Of a stretch of 6,221 bases of DNA, positions 1 through 5,213 are shown in pieces. The DNA is taken from NCBI GenBank assembly GCA_017502965.1, contig JAFVTZ010000145.1, positions 1 through 6,221 of the forward strand, written 5' to 3'. Source of the stretch: Clostridia bacterium. Its GTDB lineage: Bacteria; Bacillota; Clostridia; Oscillospirales; Acutalibacteraceae. Below the pieces are notes generated by a model. That model was not told the origin of the DNA, made no database searches, and saw nothing but the letters and a program-made list of their open reading frames with translations. Positions within the stretch are counted from its first letter, which is position 1; each line of letters starts with the position of its first letter. The translations under genes were made by a program, and so were the position numbers.

Positions 1-4
1 CAAA

Positions 5-132
5 AGTGATATTGAAACCTTACGGTTTCAGTGTTATTTTATTCGCCTACAAAACTTGCGAAGCAAATACCACTCGGCATAAGCCGAATATCACTGCGAA
101 GCAATAGAACTCGCCGCAAGGCGAATAAAACT
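5..132. repeat. Modular intergenic repeat: six copies of AATANNACT with interspersed mini-hairpins
   Basis: The 9-base word AATANNACT occurs as four direct copies on the plus strand (66-74, 87-95, 103-111, 124-132; start-to-start steps 21, 16 and 21). Two more copies are inverted, as AGTGATATT (5-13) and AGTGTTATT (30-38). Short palindromes lie between the words: TGAAACC/GGTTTCA (13-30), TTGC/GCAA (56-66), TCGGC/GCCGA (74-87), TGC/GCA (95-103) and TCGCC/GGCGA around a GCAA loop (111-124). An 11-bp perfect inverted repeat joins 37-47 (TTTTATTCGCC) to 120-130, and a 9-bp one joins 5-13 to 87-95, so the whole block could fold on itself. It has no coding capacity. The first word lies 4 bases from the window edge, so the element may extend to the left. 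I recall similar strings of hairpin words from Clostridia genomes but cannot name the family or its function. Confidence 0.75.
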
Positions 133-160
133 GCGAGACTTCCTTATGAGAAGTCTCGCA
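123..160 (-). terminator. Intrinsic terminator of the tmcAL-DUF4380 operon
   Basis: A perfect 11-bp stem, TGCGAGACTTC (132-142) with GAAGTCTCGCA (150-160), closes a 7-base loop. Read on the minus strand, the stem is followed by G-TTTT-A-TT, a short, imperfect U-tract at about 123-131. It lies 18 bases past the stop codon of the minus-strand gene that ends at 179. On the plus strand the bases after the stem (161-170) are not T-rich, so it should act on minus-strand transcripts only. The U-tract is formed by the last word of the adjacent repeat element. Confidence 0.75.
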
Positions 161-178
161 ACCGACCGCTTTAAAATT

Positions 179-1111
179 TTAAATTTTTGAGATAAGATTT
201 TCAACAGATGCGTCGTTTTTGAAATCTACATCGCAGGGCTTTTTGCAAAGAGTCCATTTTTCGCAGTGCTCAATGGATTCTCCGGGGGCTACATTTTTAA
301 GTTCGCTCAAAGTTTCAAATTCGAGCATTACATCGTTTGTATAGGTTTCAAATGAGCAACCGCCGTCAGGATAAACACCGTCGGGATGGTTTGTTTTGTA
401 GTTCTTATAGAGAATTTCATCGCCGAGGACATAGTAAGCAGTACCGCAGTTTAAGTCAAGACCGATTTTTATAGGCTCGGTTGCATTTACATCCTGCTTT
501 ATAGTAATGTATTTCTTACCCCAATAAAGTCTGTCACTACTCATATCTGTGTAAGGCCAGACGGATATCTTTCTGTTAGGAAGAAGACCTGTGTCGTTAG
601 TGTTCATCGGGATAATAAGTGTACCGCCCTTAGCGCAGACAGAAAGTGCCCATACAGCAAATTCTTTGTCAGCAGATGAAATGTTTTTAACATTCATTTT
701 AACATTGATTTCAGCACTGTCGGGTGACATTTCTATTTCGAGTGTTTTCTGAGCGCCAACCTGTGTATCAGGCAGAGGTATGAATTTTGCACCGTTTTCG
801 GTTATTTCGTAATCTACTTTTCTGTCGTCAGGCAAATAGGTTTCGGGATAACTTTCGGGAGAAAGCCAGATTCTGTGACCGCCGAAGTTTTCCCAGGCTC
901 TGTTTTCGCCCCAGAATTCTGTGAAAGTATCATCAGTCATAGGTGCATAGTCATAGCGGTCGCTGCTCATAAAATTCTGCGAGCCGATATATCCGAAACT
1001 GATTATACGCGGACCTAAATCCACAGTAACCAATGCTTCAACAATGCCGTTTGATATACTGACACATCTTCCGTATTCTTTAAAATTTTCAATTTCTTTT
1101 ACATTTACCAT
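179..1111 (-). CDS. DUF4380-like protein with a galactose-mutarotase-type fold
   Basis: This 310-residue protein has no signal peptide or membrane segment, so it should be cytoplasmic. Recognisable features in order are a beta-rich N-terminus with DLGPRIISFG (31-40), the conserved block ENFGGHRIWLSPES (75-88, with the GGHR histidine at 79), a central beta-sandwich, and a C-terminal strand pair (about 252-269) followed by VAPGES (274-279). This pattern is that of the DUF4380 and aldose-epimerase-like superfamily. From memory of the family, such proteins bind or epimerise sugars, but many members have no demonstrated activity and I cannot confirm a mutarotase catalytic His/Glu pair. The ATG at 1111 is preferred to an in-frame GTG at 1120 because that GTG sits inside the Shine-Dalgarno sequence GGAG, which is ideally spaced (8 bases) from the ATG. 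The gene follows tmcAL by 5 bases and is probably translationally coupled to it. The galactokinase-type gene in the divergent operon hints at a sugar role, which is inference. Confidence 0.8.
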   Translation of the reverse strand: MVNVKEIENFKEYGRCVSISNGIVEALVTVDLGPRIISFGYIGSQNFMSSDRYDYAPMTDDTFTEFWGENRAWENFGGHRIWLSPESYPETYLPDDRKVDYEITENGAKFIPLPDTQVGAQKTLEIEMSPDSAEINVKMNVKNISSADKEFAVWALSVCAKGGTLIIPMNTNDTGLLPNRKISVWPYTDMSSDRLYWGKKYITIKQDVNATEPIKIGLDLNCGTAYYVLGDEILYKNYKTNHPDGVYPDGGCSFETYTNDVMLEFETLSELKNVAPGESIEHCEKWTLCKKPCDVDFKNDASVENLISKI

Positions 1112-1116
1112 TGTTT

Positions 1117-2280
1117 TCACTCCGTTTTAATGATTTTTGCTGTGTATTCCAATCCGCAGGGTTGCGGTTTTTTAAGAGAAAGACTGTATAGGTCGGTGGC
1201 TTTACATTCGGTTTCAAAAATCTTTTGAATGTTGGCATCAAGACCTGAAATCTGGGATACTTTTGTGATTACAGGCACAGGACAGGTCTTTGAAATGCTT
1301 TTTAAAAGGGTTTGTCCGTTTTCATTAAAACCGAGTACCCGAAGATAGGGAAGCGGTTTCATAAAGAGTGAATTATCTGCCCCTATAAAAGCCGAAAGCA
1401 CAAGACGGCGTATTCGGGCGAGGGTATACCGCTTTACCTTAACTGTATTATATAACTCATCAAGGCTGCTTGCAAGTCTTATTGCAGAAAAAAGTTTATT
1501 TTCTACCCCTTCGCTGATATCTGGGAGTCTGGATAATTCTTCAATACTTCTTGTTCTGAGGGTTGCAAGAATTGCATTTTCAAGATTGCCTATATCTGAA
1601 AGGTTTTCCTGGTTGAGGTTTTTGTAAACCTTTTCGGGTATATATTTTTTGCAGAAATCAAATTCGCCTGACAGCAGTTTCTGCCGCAAAAGAGATGCTG
1701 AAACAAATTCTGCTTCCTTATCACTGTCGTGAGGAGCACCGATGCGTTTTACGGTTTCAAATTCGATATTCGCTCCGAGTTTTTTGGCTGCGGTTATATA
1801 TTCTATTCCAAGGTTGTTGTTAGCGCCCGATAAAATATTTTCTGCTCCGCAAAAAACAGCGGCTTTTTCGCGGGCAGCGGCAAAGGTGGTGCCCGACTTT
1901 AAAAGTTCAGAAAGTTTTTCTGAAAACTGAGGGGATAAAAGGATATCCGCAGTTTTAGAAAGTTTTTCAATTTCTCCGCATTCACTGCCGAAAATTATTT
2001 TATCGCACCCTGCAAACTGAAGCGCCGAAACCCCGCCGAGAGCAAAATTCTGCGCTGTGGACATAGACCACAGAACAGGCAGTTCGAGAACTAAATCTGC
2101 TCCGCAGTCAAGGGCAAACTTTGTACGAAGCCGCTTTTCTGCTATTGCAGTATCACCCCGCTGAACGAAGTTCGAACTTATCACGCATATAACATTACCT
2201 TGTTTTTTTGCAGTATTAAGTAGATATTCGTGTCCTTTGTGCAGGGGATTGAACTCAGCAATTATGCCTAAGGTTGACAA
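1117..2280 (-). CDS. tmcAL: tRNA(Met) cytidine acetate ligase TmcAL (YlbM family)
   Basis: TmcAL activates acetate with ATP to acetyl-AMP and transfers the acetyl group to C34 of elongator tRNA-Met, giving N4-acetylcytidine and accurate AUG reading. The 387-residue product has the nucleotidyltransferase-like signature GIIAEFNPLHKGH (5-17) with the ATP-binding HxGH at 14-17. SSNFVQRGDTA (35-45) follows, where relatives usually have SGNFVQRG. ELP (66-68), NNNLGIEYI (154-162), SASLLR (194-199) and the basic block KRYTLARIRR (283-292) complete the family pattern, and the length fits at about 390-410. The start chosen is TTG at 2280: a strong AAGAAGTGAT lies upstream, and family members begin only a few residues before this G-I-I-A-E-F block. 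The upstream in-frame TTG at 2298 has no ribosome binding site. It is first in an operon with the DUF4380-like gene and diverges from ackA. The family assignment is strong; the specific chemistry is inferred from characterised homologues. Confidence 0.93.
   Translation of the reverse strand: MSTLGIIAEFNPLHKGHEYLLNTAKKQGNVICVISSNFVQRGDTAIAEKRLRTKFALDCGADLVLELPVLWSMSTAQNFALGGVSALQFAGCDKIIFGSECGEIEKLSKTADILLSPQFSEKLSELLKSGTTFAAAREKAAVFCGAENILSGANNNLGIEYITAAKKLGANIEFETVKRIGAPHDSDKEAEFVSASLLRQKLLSGEFDFCKKYIPEKVYKNLNQENLSDIGNLENAILATLRTRSIEELSRLPDISEGVENKLFSAIRLASSLDELYNTVKVKRYTLARIRRLVLSAFIGADNSLFMKPLPYLRVLGFNENGQTLLKSISKTCPVPVITKVSQISGLDANIQKIFETECKATDLYSLSLKKPQPCGLEYTAKIIKTE
1120..1123 (-). promoter_or_regulatory. 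Ribosome binding site that fixes the DUF4380-like start
   Basis: On the minus strand the sequence reads AACGGAGTGAAAACAATG. The GGAG (1123 down to 1120) is 8 bases from the ATG at 1111. The upstream gene's last codons are ACG-GAG-TGA, so the site is embedded in the end of tmcAL. Terminating ribosomes would clear or reuse it, which suggests coupling. The GTG formed by the same bases is therefore unlikely to be the start. Confidence 0.8.
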
Positions 2281-2283
2281 ATT

Positions 2284-2293
2284 ATCACTTCTT
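2284..2293 (-). promoter_or_regulatory. Ribosome binding site that fixes a TTG start for tmcAL
   Basis: Minus-strand AAGAAGTGAT (2293 down to 2284) matches the AGGAGGTGAT Shine-Dalgarno consensus at 8 of 10 positions. Seven bases separate its GAAG core from the TTG at 2280. The alternative TTG at 2298 lies upstream of this site and is preceded only by a T-rich run. Confidence 0.75.
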
Positions 2294-2336
2294 TTCAAAA
2301 AAAACTTTAAAATATCTTAAATATACAGTATTATAA

Positions 2337-2351
2337 ATATTTAGTAAATAT
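2337..2351. promoter_or_regulatory. 15-bp palindrome between divergent -10 boxes
   Basis: ATATTTA-G-TAAATAT is a perfect 7+7 palindrome around a single G. It lies between the minus-strand TATAAT (2330-2335) and the plus-strand TATAAT (2349-2354), overlapping the latter by three bases. The geometry would suit an operator that controls both directions. However, it consists almost wholly of A and T in AT-rich DNA and could be coincidental. Confidence 0.3.
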
Positions 2352-2354
2352 AAT
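2349..2354 (+). promoter_or_regulatory. Candidate -10 box for ackA-galK operon
   Basis: A perfect TATAAT lies 55 bases upstream of the ackA start codon. No good -35 sits at the right distance (CAGTAT at 17 bases). Another possible -35, TTAACA at 2355-2360, is a 5-of-6 match but has only a weak CAACAT at 17 bases downstream. One of these probably serves ackA, but composition makes either uncertain. Confidence 0.35.
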
Positions 2355-2409
2355 TTAACACAGTTTTTAAATTTAATCAACATAAGTTTTAAAACGGAGG
2401 AGAAAAACT

Positions 2410-3606
2410 ATGAAAATTTTTGTTGTAAATGCAGGTAGTTCATCACTCAAGTACCAACTCATTGATATGGAAAATGAGCAGGTACTTTGTAAAGGACTTT
2501 GCGAAAGAATAGGCGTTACAGGTGCTATTTCTCACAAAGCGGCTGACGGTCGTACATATTCGGCAGAAACTGCTATGCCTACCCACAGCGAGGCTTTTGA
2601 GGCTGTAGTTTATGCAATGACCAAGAGTGATGCTAAAGTTATTGACTCTTTTGATGAGGTTTCGGCTATCGGTCACAGAATAGTTCAGGGCGGAAGCATT
2701 TTCAAGGGCTCTTGCCTTATCACTCCCAAGGCTTTGCAGGATATTGACGATCTGGGCGCATTGGCTCCTCTTCATAACCCTGCTCATGTTCTTGCTATCA
2801 AGGCTTGCATCAAAACTTTCGGCGAAGAAAAACCTCAGGTTGCAGTTTTTGATACCTCTTTCCATCAGACAATGCCTTCCAAGGCTTATATGTTTGCTCT
2901 TCCTTATAAATATTACGAGCAGTACGGTGTTCGCAAATACGGCGCTCACGGTACATCTCACTGGTTTGTAAGCGACCGTGTAGCAGCAATTGAAGGCAAG
3001 GATAAAAAGGATTTGAAGATTATCACCTGCCATCTCGGAAACGGCTGTTCTATCACCGCTATTAAAGACGGTGTATGTATTGATACCTCAATGGGCTTCA
3101 CCCCTCTTGACGGATTTATGATGGGTACCCGTACAGGTACTCTTGACCCTTCTGCTTTGACCTTTATCGCTGAGAAGGAAAATCTTTCTCCTGCTGATAT
3201 TAACCGTATTTGCAACAAAGAGTCAGGCGTGCTCGGTGTTTCGGGTGTGTCTAACGATAACCGTGATGTTGCGGCTGCTGCAGAAAAAGGCAACGAGAGA
3301 GCACAGCTTGCTATTGATATGCAACGTTATCAGATACTCAAGTTTGTTGGTTCTTATATTGCCGCTATGAACGGTGTTGATGCTATAGCATTTACAGGCG
3401 GTATTGGTGAAAACGATGCTGAACTTCGTGAATATGTCTGCGAAAATCTTGCTTACATCGGTGCTGAAATGGACAAGGAAAAGAACAAGGTCCGCGGCGA
3501 GGAAATCAAGATTTCTACCGATAACAGTAAGGTAAATATTTATATAATTCCCACAAATGAAGAACTTGCTATTGCGAGAGATACTCTTGCAATCATTTCG
3601 GAGTAA
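2410..3606 (+). CDS. ackA: Acetate kinase AckA
   Basis: AckA catalyses acetyl phosphate + ADP to acetate + ATP (reversible), the substrate-level phosphorylation step of acetate fermentation in the cytoplasm. The product is 398 residues, standard for the ASKHA-fold family. Visible motifs are VNAGSSSLKYQ (6-16, with N7), GHRIVQGG (88-95, R90), PLHNPAH (120-126), the catalytic-aspartate block VFDTSFHQTMP (146-156, D148), the GAHGTSH loop with H180, HLGNGCS (208-214), the GTRTGTLDP loop with R241, FTGGIGEND (328-336), and NEELAIARD (383-391, E384). All expected active-site residues are present, so it should be functional. Relatives often have H where this protein has Q93 (HRVVHGG). The ATG at 2410 follows GGAGGAG (2396-2402) at good spacing. 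The usual partner gene pta is not adjacent; instead galK follows after 4 bases, which indicates co-transcription. Confidence 0.97.
   Translation: MKIFVVNAGSSSLKYQLIDMENEQVLCKGLCERIGVTGAISHKAADGRTYSAETAMPTHSEAFEAVVYAMTKSDAKVIDSFDEVSAIGHRIVQGGSIFKGSCLITPKALQDIDDLGALAPLHNPAHVLAIKACIKTFGEEKPQVAVFDTSFHQTMPSKAYMFALPYKYYEQYGVRKYGAHGTSHWFVSDRVAAIEGKDKKDLKIITCHLGNGCSITAIKDGVCIDTSMGFTPLDGFMMGTRTGTLDPSALTFIAEKENLSPADINRICNKESGVLGVSGVSNDNRDVAAAAEKGNERAQLAIDMQRYQILKFVGSYIAAMNGVDAIAFTGGIGENDAELREYVCENLAYIGAEMDKEKNKVRGEEIKISTDNSKVNIYIIPTNEELAIARDTLAIISE
3571..3593 (+). other. Hairpin in the last codons of ackA, just before the galK ribosome binding site
   Basis: ATTGCGAGAG (3571-3580) pairs with CTCTTGCAAT (3584-3593) through 10 base pairs, one of them G-U, around an ATA loop. 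It ends 5 bases before the CGGAG that serves galK. No U-tract follows, so it is not a terminator. It could affect mRNA processing, stability or galK translation, but it also encodes conserved AckA residues and may be coincidental. Confidence 0.4.
3599..3603 (+). promoter_or_regulatory. Ribosome binding site that fixes the galK start
   Basis: CGGAG overlaps the end of ackA and lies 7 bases before the ATG at 3611. A longer in-frame reading would start at 3557, inside ackA, with no ribosome binding site and an N-terminal extension that makes no family sense. Translation of galK is thus probably coupled to ackA termination at 3606. Confidence 0.85.
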
Positions 3607-3610
3607 GATT

Positions 3611-4882
3611 ATGAATATAAAAGATTTGAAAACCGCTATAGAAAGCGGAAAATACAATAAAGATTTTGCTATGCTTTACGGTGATGCCGATAAAGCAGCA
3701 GAGAGATATTCAAAGGCTACTTCCAGTTTTAAGGAAATTTTCGGAGAGGCTGAGGATGTACGTCTTTTCAGCGCACCCGGAAGAACAGAAATCGGCGGTA
3801 ACCATACCGACCATCAGCACGGCTGTGTACTTGCAGGCAGTGTTGACCTTGATGTTATCGCAGTTGTGGCGCCTAATGATGACGGTGTTATCCGTATTAA
3901 GTCTGAGGGCTATAATATGGATACTGTTGATATTGCAGACCTTGAGAAAAAAGAAGAAGAAAAGGGTTATGCTATATCCCTTATAAAGGGTGTTTGCAGC
4001 CGTTTTAAAGAAATGGGTTGCCAACTCAGTGGATTTAATGCTTATACCACTTCAAGTGTACTCAAAGGTTCGGGACTTTCGTCTTCTGCCGCTTTCGAAG
4101 TATTGGTTGGCACAATTATAAACGGTATGTTTTTCGATAACAAGGCAGATGCTGTTACTGTTGCAAAGATAGGTCAGTTTGCTGAAAGGGAGTATTTCGG
4201 CAAACCCTGTGGTCTGCTTGACCAGATGGCAAGTGCTCAGGGTGGATTTACTTATGCTGATTTCAATGACCCCGCAAACCCTGTTGTTGAGAAAATTTCT
4301 CTCGACCTTTCAAAATTCGGATACACCCTTTGTGTTGTTGATACAGGCGGAAACCACGCAAATCTCACTCAGGATTATGCTGATATAACTATTGAATGTA
4401 AGAAAATCAGCAATAAACTTGGAGTAGAGTTCTTGCGTGATGCCGATACTGAAAAATTCTATTCTGAGATTGCTTCTTTGAGGGCTGAATGTGGTGACCG
4501 CGCAGTGCTCAGAGCATTCCATTTCTTTAATGAAAATGAACGCGTATTATCCCAGAAAGCCGCTCTTAAAAAGGGCGATTTTGAGGAATTTTTGAGTTAT
4601 GTAAATGCTTCGGGTCAGTCGTCTTACGATTATCTGCAGAACCTTTACTCAACCTCTGCCGTAAATGAGCAGGGTCTTTCGCTTGCAATTGCGCTTACAA
4701 AGCAGTTTTTAAACGGAAAAGGTGCTTGCCGTGTTCACGGTGGCGGTTTTGCAGGTACAATTCAGTGCTATATACCTGACAGTATGTTGGCTGATTATAA
4801 AAAAATGATAGAGTCCGCCTTCGGAGAGGGCAGTTGCTGTGTACTTAGCATCAGACCTGTAGGCGGTTATGAGATAAAATAG
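3611..4882 (+). CDS. galK: Galactokinase-type GHMP kinase
   Basis: This 423-residue cytoplasmic sugar kinase is predicted to phosphorylate galactose at C1 with ATP, the first committed step of the Leloir pathway. GHMP-family motifs are clear. Motif 1 is APGRTEIGGNHTDHQHG (55-71, with R58, H65 and D67). Motif 2, the phosphate-binding loop, is KGSGLSSSAA (152-161). The catalytic-base region is GKPCGLLDQM (197-206, D204). Motif 3 is RVHGGGFAGTIQ (374-385). The classical galactokinase signature is GRxNLIGEHTDY; aligned to it, this protein has N64 in place of the sugar-contacting glutamate and H68 in place of tyrosine. It therefore belongs to a divergent galactokinase branch, and sugar specificity could differ; galactose is the best guess rather than certain. 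It begins 4 bases after ackA and should share its promoter. No galT, galE or transporter is visible in the window. An acidic, lysine-rich insert (about 110-120, LEKKEEEKG) is probably a surface loop. Confidence 0.85.
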   Translation: MNIKDLKTAIESGKYNKDFAMLYGDADKAAERYSKATSSFKEIFGEAEDVRLFSAPGRTEIGGNHTDHQHGCVLAGSVDLDVIAVVAPNDDGVIRIKSEGYNMDTVDIADLEKKEEEKGYAISLIKGVCSRFKEMGCQLSGFNAYTTSSVLKGSGLSSSAAFEVLVGTIINGMFFDNKADAVTVAKIGQFAEREYFGKPCGLLDQMASAQGGFTYADFNDPANPVVEKISLDLSKFGYTLCVVDTGGNHANLTQDYADITIECKKISNKLGVEFLRDADTEKFYSEIASLRAECGDRAVLRAFHFFNENERVLSQKAALKKGDFEEFLSYVNASGQSSYDYLQNLYSTSAVNEQGLSLAIALTKQFLNGKGACRVHGGGFAGTIQCYIPDSMLADYKKMIESAFGEGSCCVLSIRPVGGYEIK

Positions 4883-4903
4883 TTTTCAAACGGATCTGAT
4901 AAT

Positions 4904-5113
4904 ATGACAATGAGTGAAATTATAGGCATCGGTTTAATTATATTATTTATAATTTTATTGATTGTTACTGTGAAAATAGTTTTGATATATCCTGATTTTC
5001 GTCGTGAACTCAGATATATCAATTCTGAAATCCACCGTACCCACGGCAGAGAAAAAGAACATTGGAAACGAAGACGCCGCCGACTTATCAAAAGGTTTTT
5101 TCGCTCAATTTAA
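4904..5113 (+). CDS. Small cationic single-pass membrane protein, unknown function
   Basis: The 69-residue product has one hydrophobic helix (residues about 5-29, mostly I, L, V and G) and a strongly basic tail that includes RRRRR and KRFFRS near the C-terminus. By the positive-inside rule the tail should face the cytoplasm with the N-terminus outside. It starts 21 bases after galK, and the operon terminator begins 3 bases after its stop, which supports it as the last gene of the ackA-galK operon. The ribosome binding site is weak (CGGA at 4891-4894, 9 bases before the ATG). An in-frame ATG two codons on (4910) is an alternative start. The tail mixes charges in an E-I-H-R-T...E-K-E-H-W-K-R pattern, as in an amphipathic or RNA/phospholipid-binding helix. 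I do not recognise a named family. The antisense reading is a shadow. Confidence 0.65.
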   Translation: MTMSEIIGIGLIILFIILLIVTVKIVLIYPDFRRELRYINSEIHRTHGREKEHWKRRRRRLIKRFFRSI

Positions 5114-5116
5114 ATC

Positions 5117-5151
5117 AAACCACGCAAAGAATTTTCTTTGCGTGGTTTTTT
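5117..5151 (+). terminator. Strong intrinsic terminator after the ackA-galK operon
   Basis: AAACCACGCAAAG (5117-5129) pairs perfectly over 13 bp with CTTTGCGTGGTTT (5136-5148) around an AATTTT loop. It runs into six T residues (5146-5151). It begins 3 bases after the stop codon of the small membrane protein. It separates the metabolic operon from the sporulation gene downstream. Confidence 0.93.
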
Positions 5152-5179
5152 AATAATCCATAAATTTCCGCTAATACTA
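5150..5179 (+). promoter_or_regulatory. Candidate forespore (sigma-G type) promoter for ypeB
   Basis: TTAATA (5150-5155), a 17-base spacer and AATACTA (5173-5179) resemble the sigma-G consensus as I recall it (TGAATA, 17-18, CATACTA), differing at one base in each box. Transcription would start near 5186, giving a leader of about 28 bases to the ATG at 5214. Characterised ypeB genes are expressed in the forespore, so the match fits. The -35 box overlaps the T-tract of the preceding terminator. Confidence 0.5.
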
Positions 5180-5213
5180 AATTAAAGGTTTTAATAGGTA
5201 AAGGAGTAAATTT

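Larger units (their letters stand above)
2330..2358 (-). promoter_or_regulatory. Candidate promoter for tmcAL operon
   Basis: On the minus strand a perfect -10 hexamer TATAAT occupies 2335 down to 2330. With a 17-base spacer the -35 would be TTAAAT (2358-2353), which matches TTGACA at only 3 of 6 positions. A second minus-strand option is TTGATT-17-TAAATT slightly further upstream. The region is extremely AT-rich, so matches to TATAAT are expected by chance and the call is tentative. Confidence 0.35.

Noticed and set aside
5..132. CRISPR array
   Set aside because: Repeats are only 9 bases, degenerate, in both orientations and separated by 7-17 bases of palindromic sequence, unlike CRISPR repeats and spacers.
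1742..1930. A 62-codon plus-strand frame inside tmcAL
   Set aside because: It is antisense to conserved TmcAL motifs, with no ribosome binding site or recognisable protein features.
2274..2302. TTGACA at 2274-2279 as a plus-strand -35 box
   Set aside because: The position 17-18 bases downstream is an A-run rather than a -10 box, and the site lies at the start of the tmcAL coding sequence.
2443..3033. A 196-codon open frame antisense to ackA
   Set aside because: It lies wholly inside a strongly conserved acetate kinase, has no ribosome binding site I can see, and its translation is compositionally odd. It is a shadow of biased codon use.
3223..3657. A 144-codon antisense frame over the ackA-galK junction
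   Set aside because: It overlaps two confidently assigned genes on the other strand and resembles no family.
3947..3953. AAAAAAG in galK as a possible -1 frameshift site
   Set aside because: The reading phase is AAA-AAA-G, not the A-AAA-AAG needed for slippage, and the zero frame continues through all galactokinase motifs.
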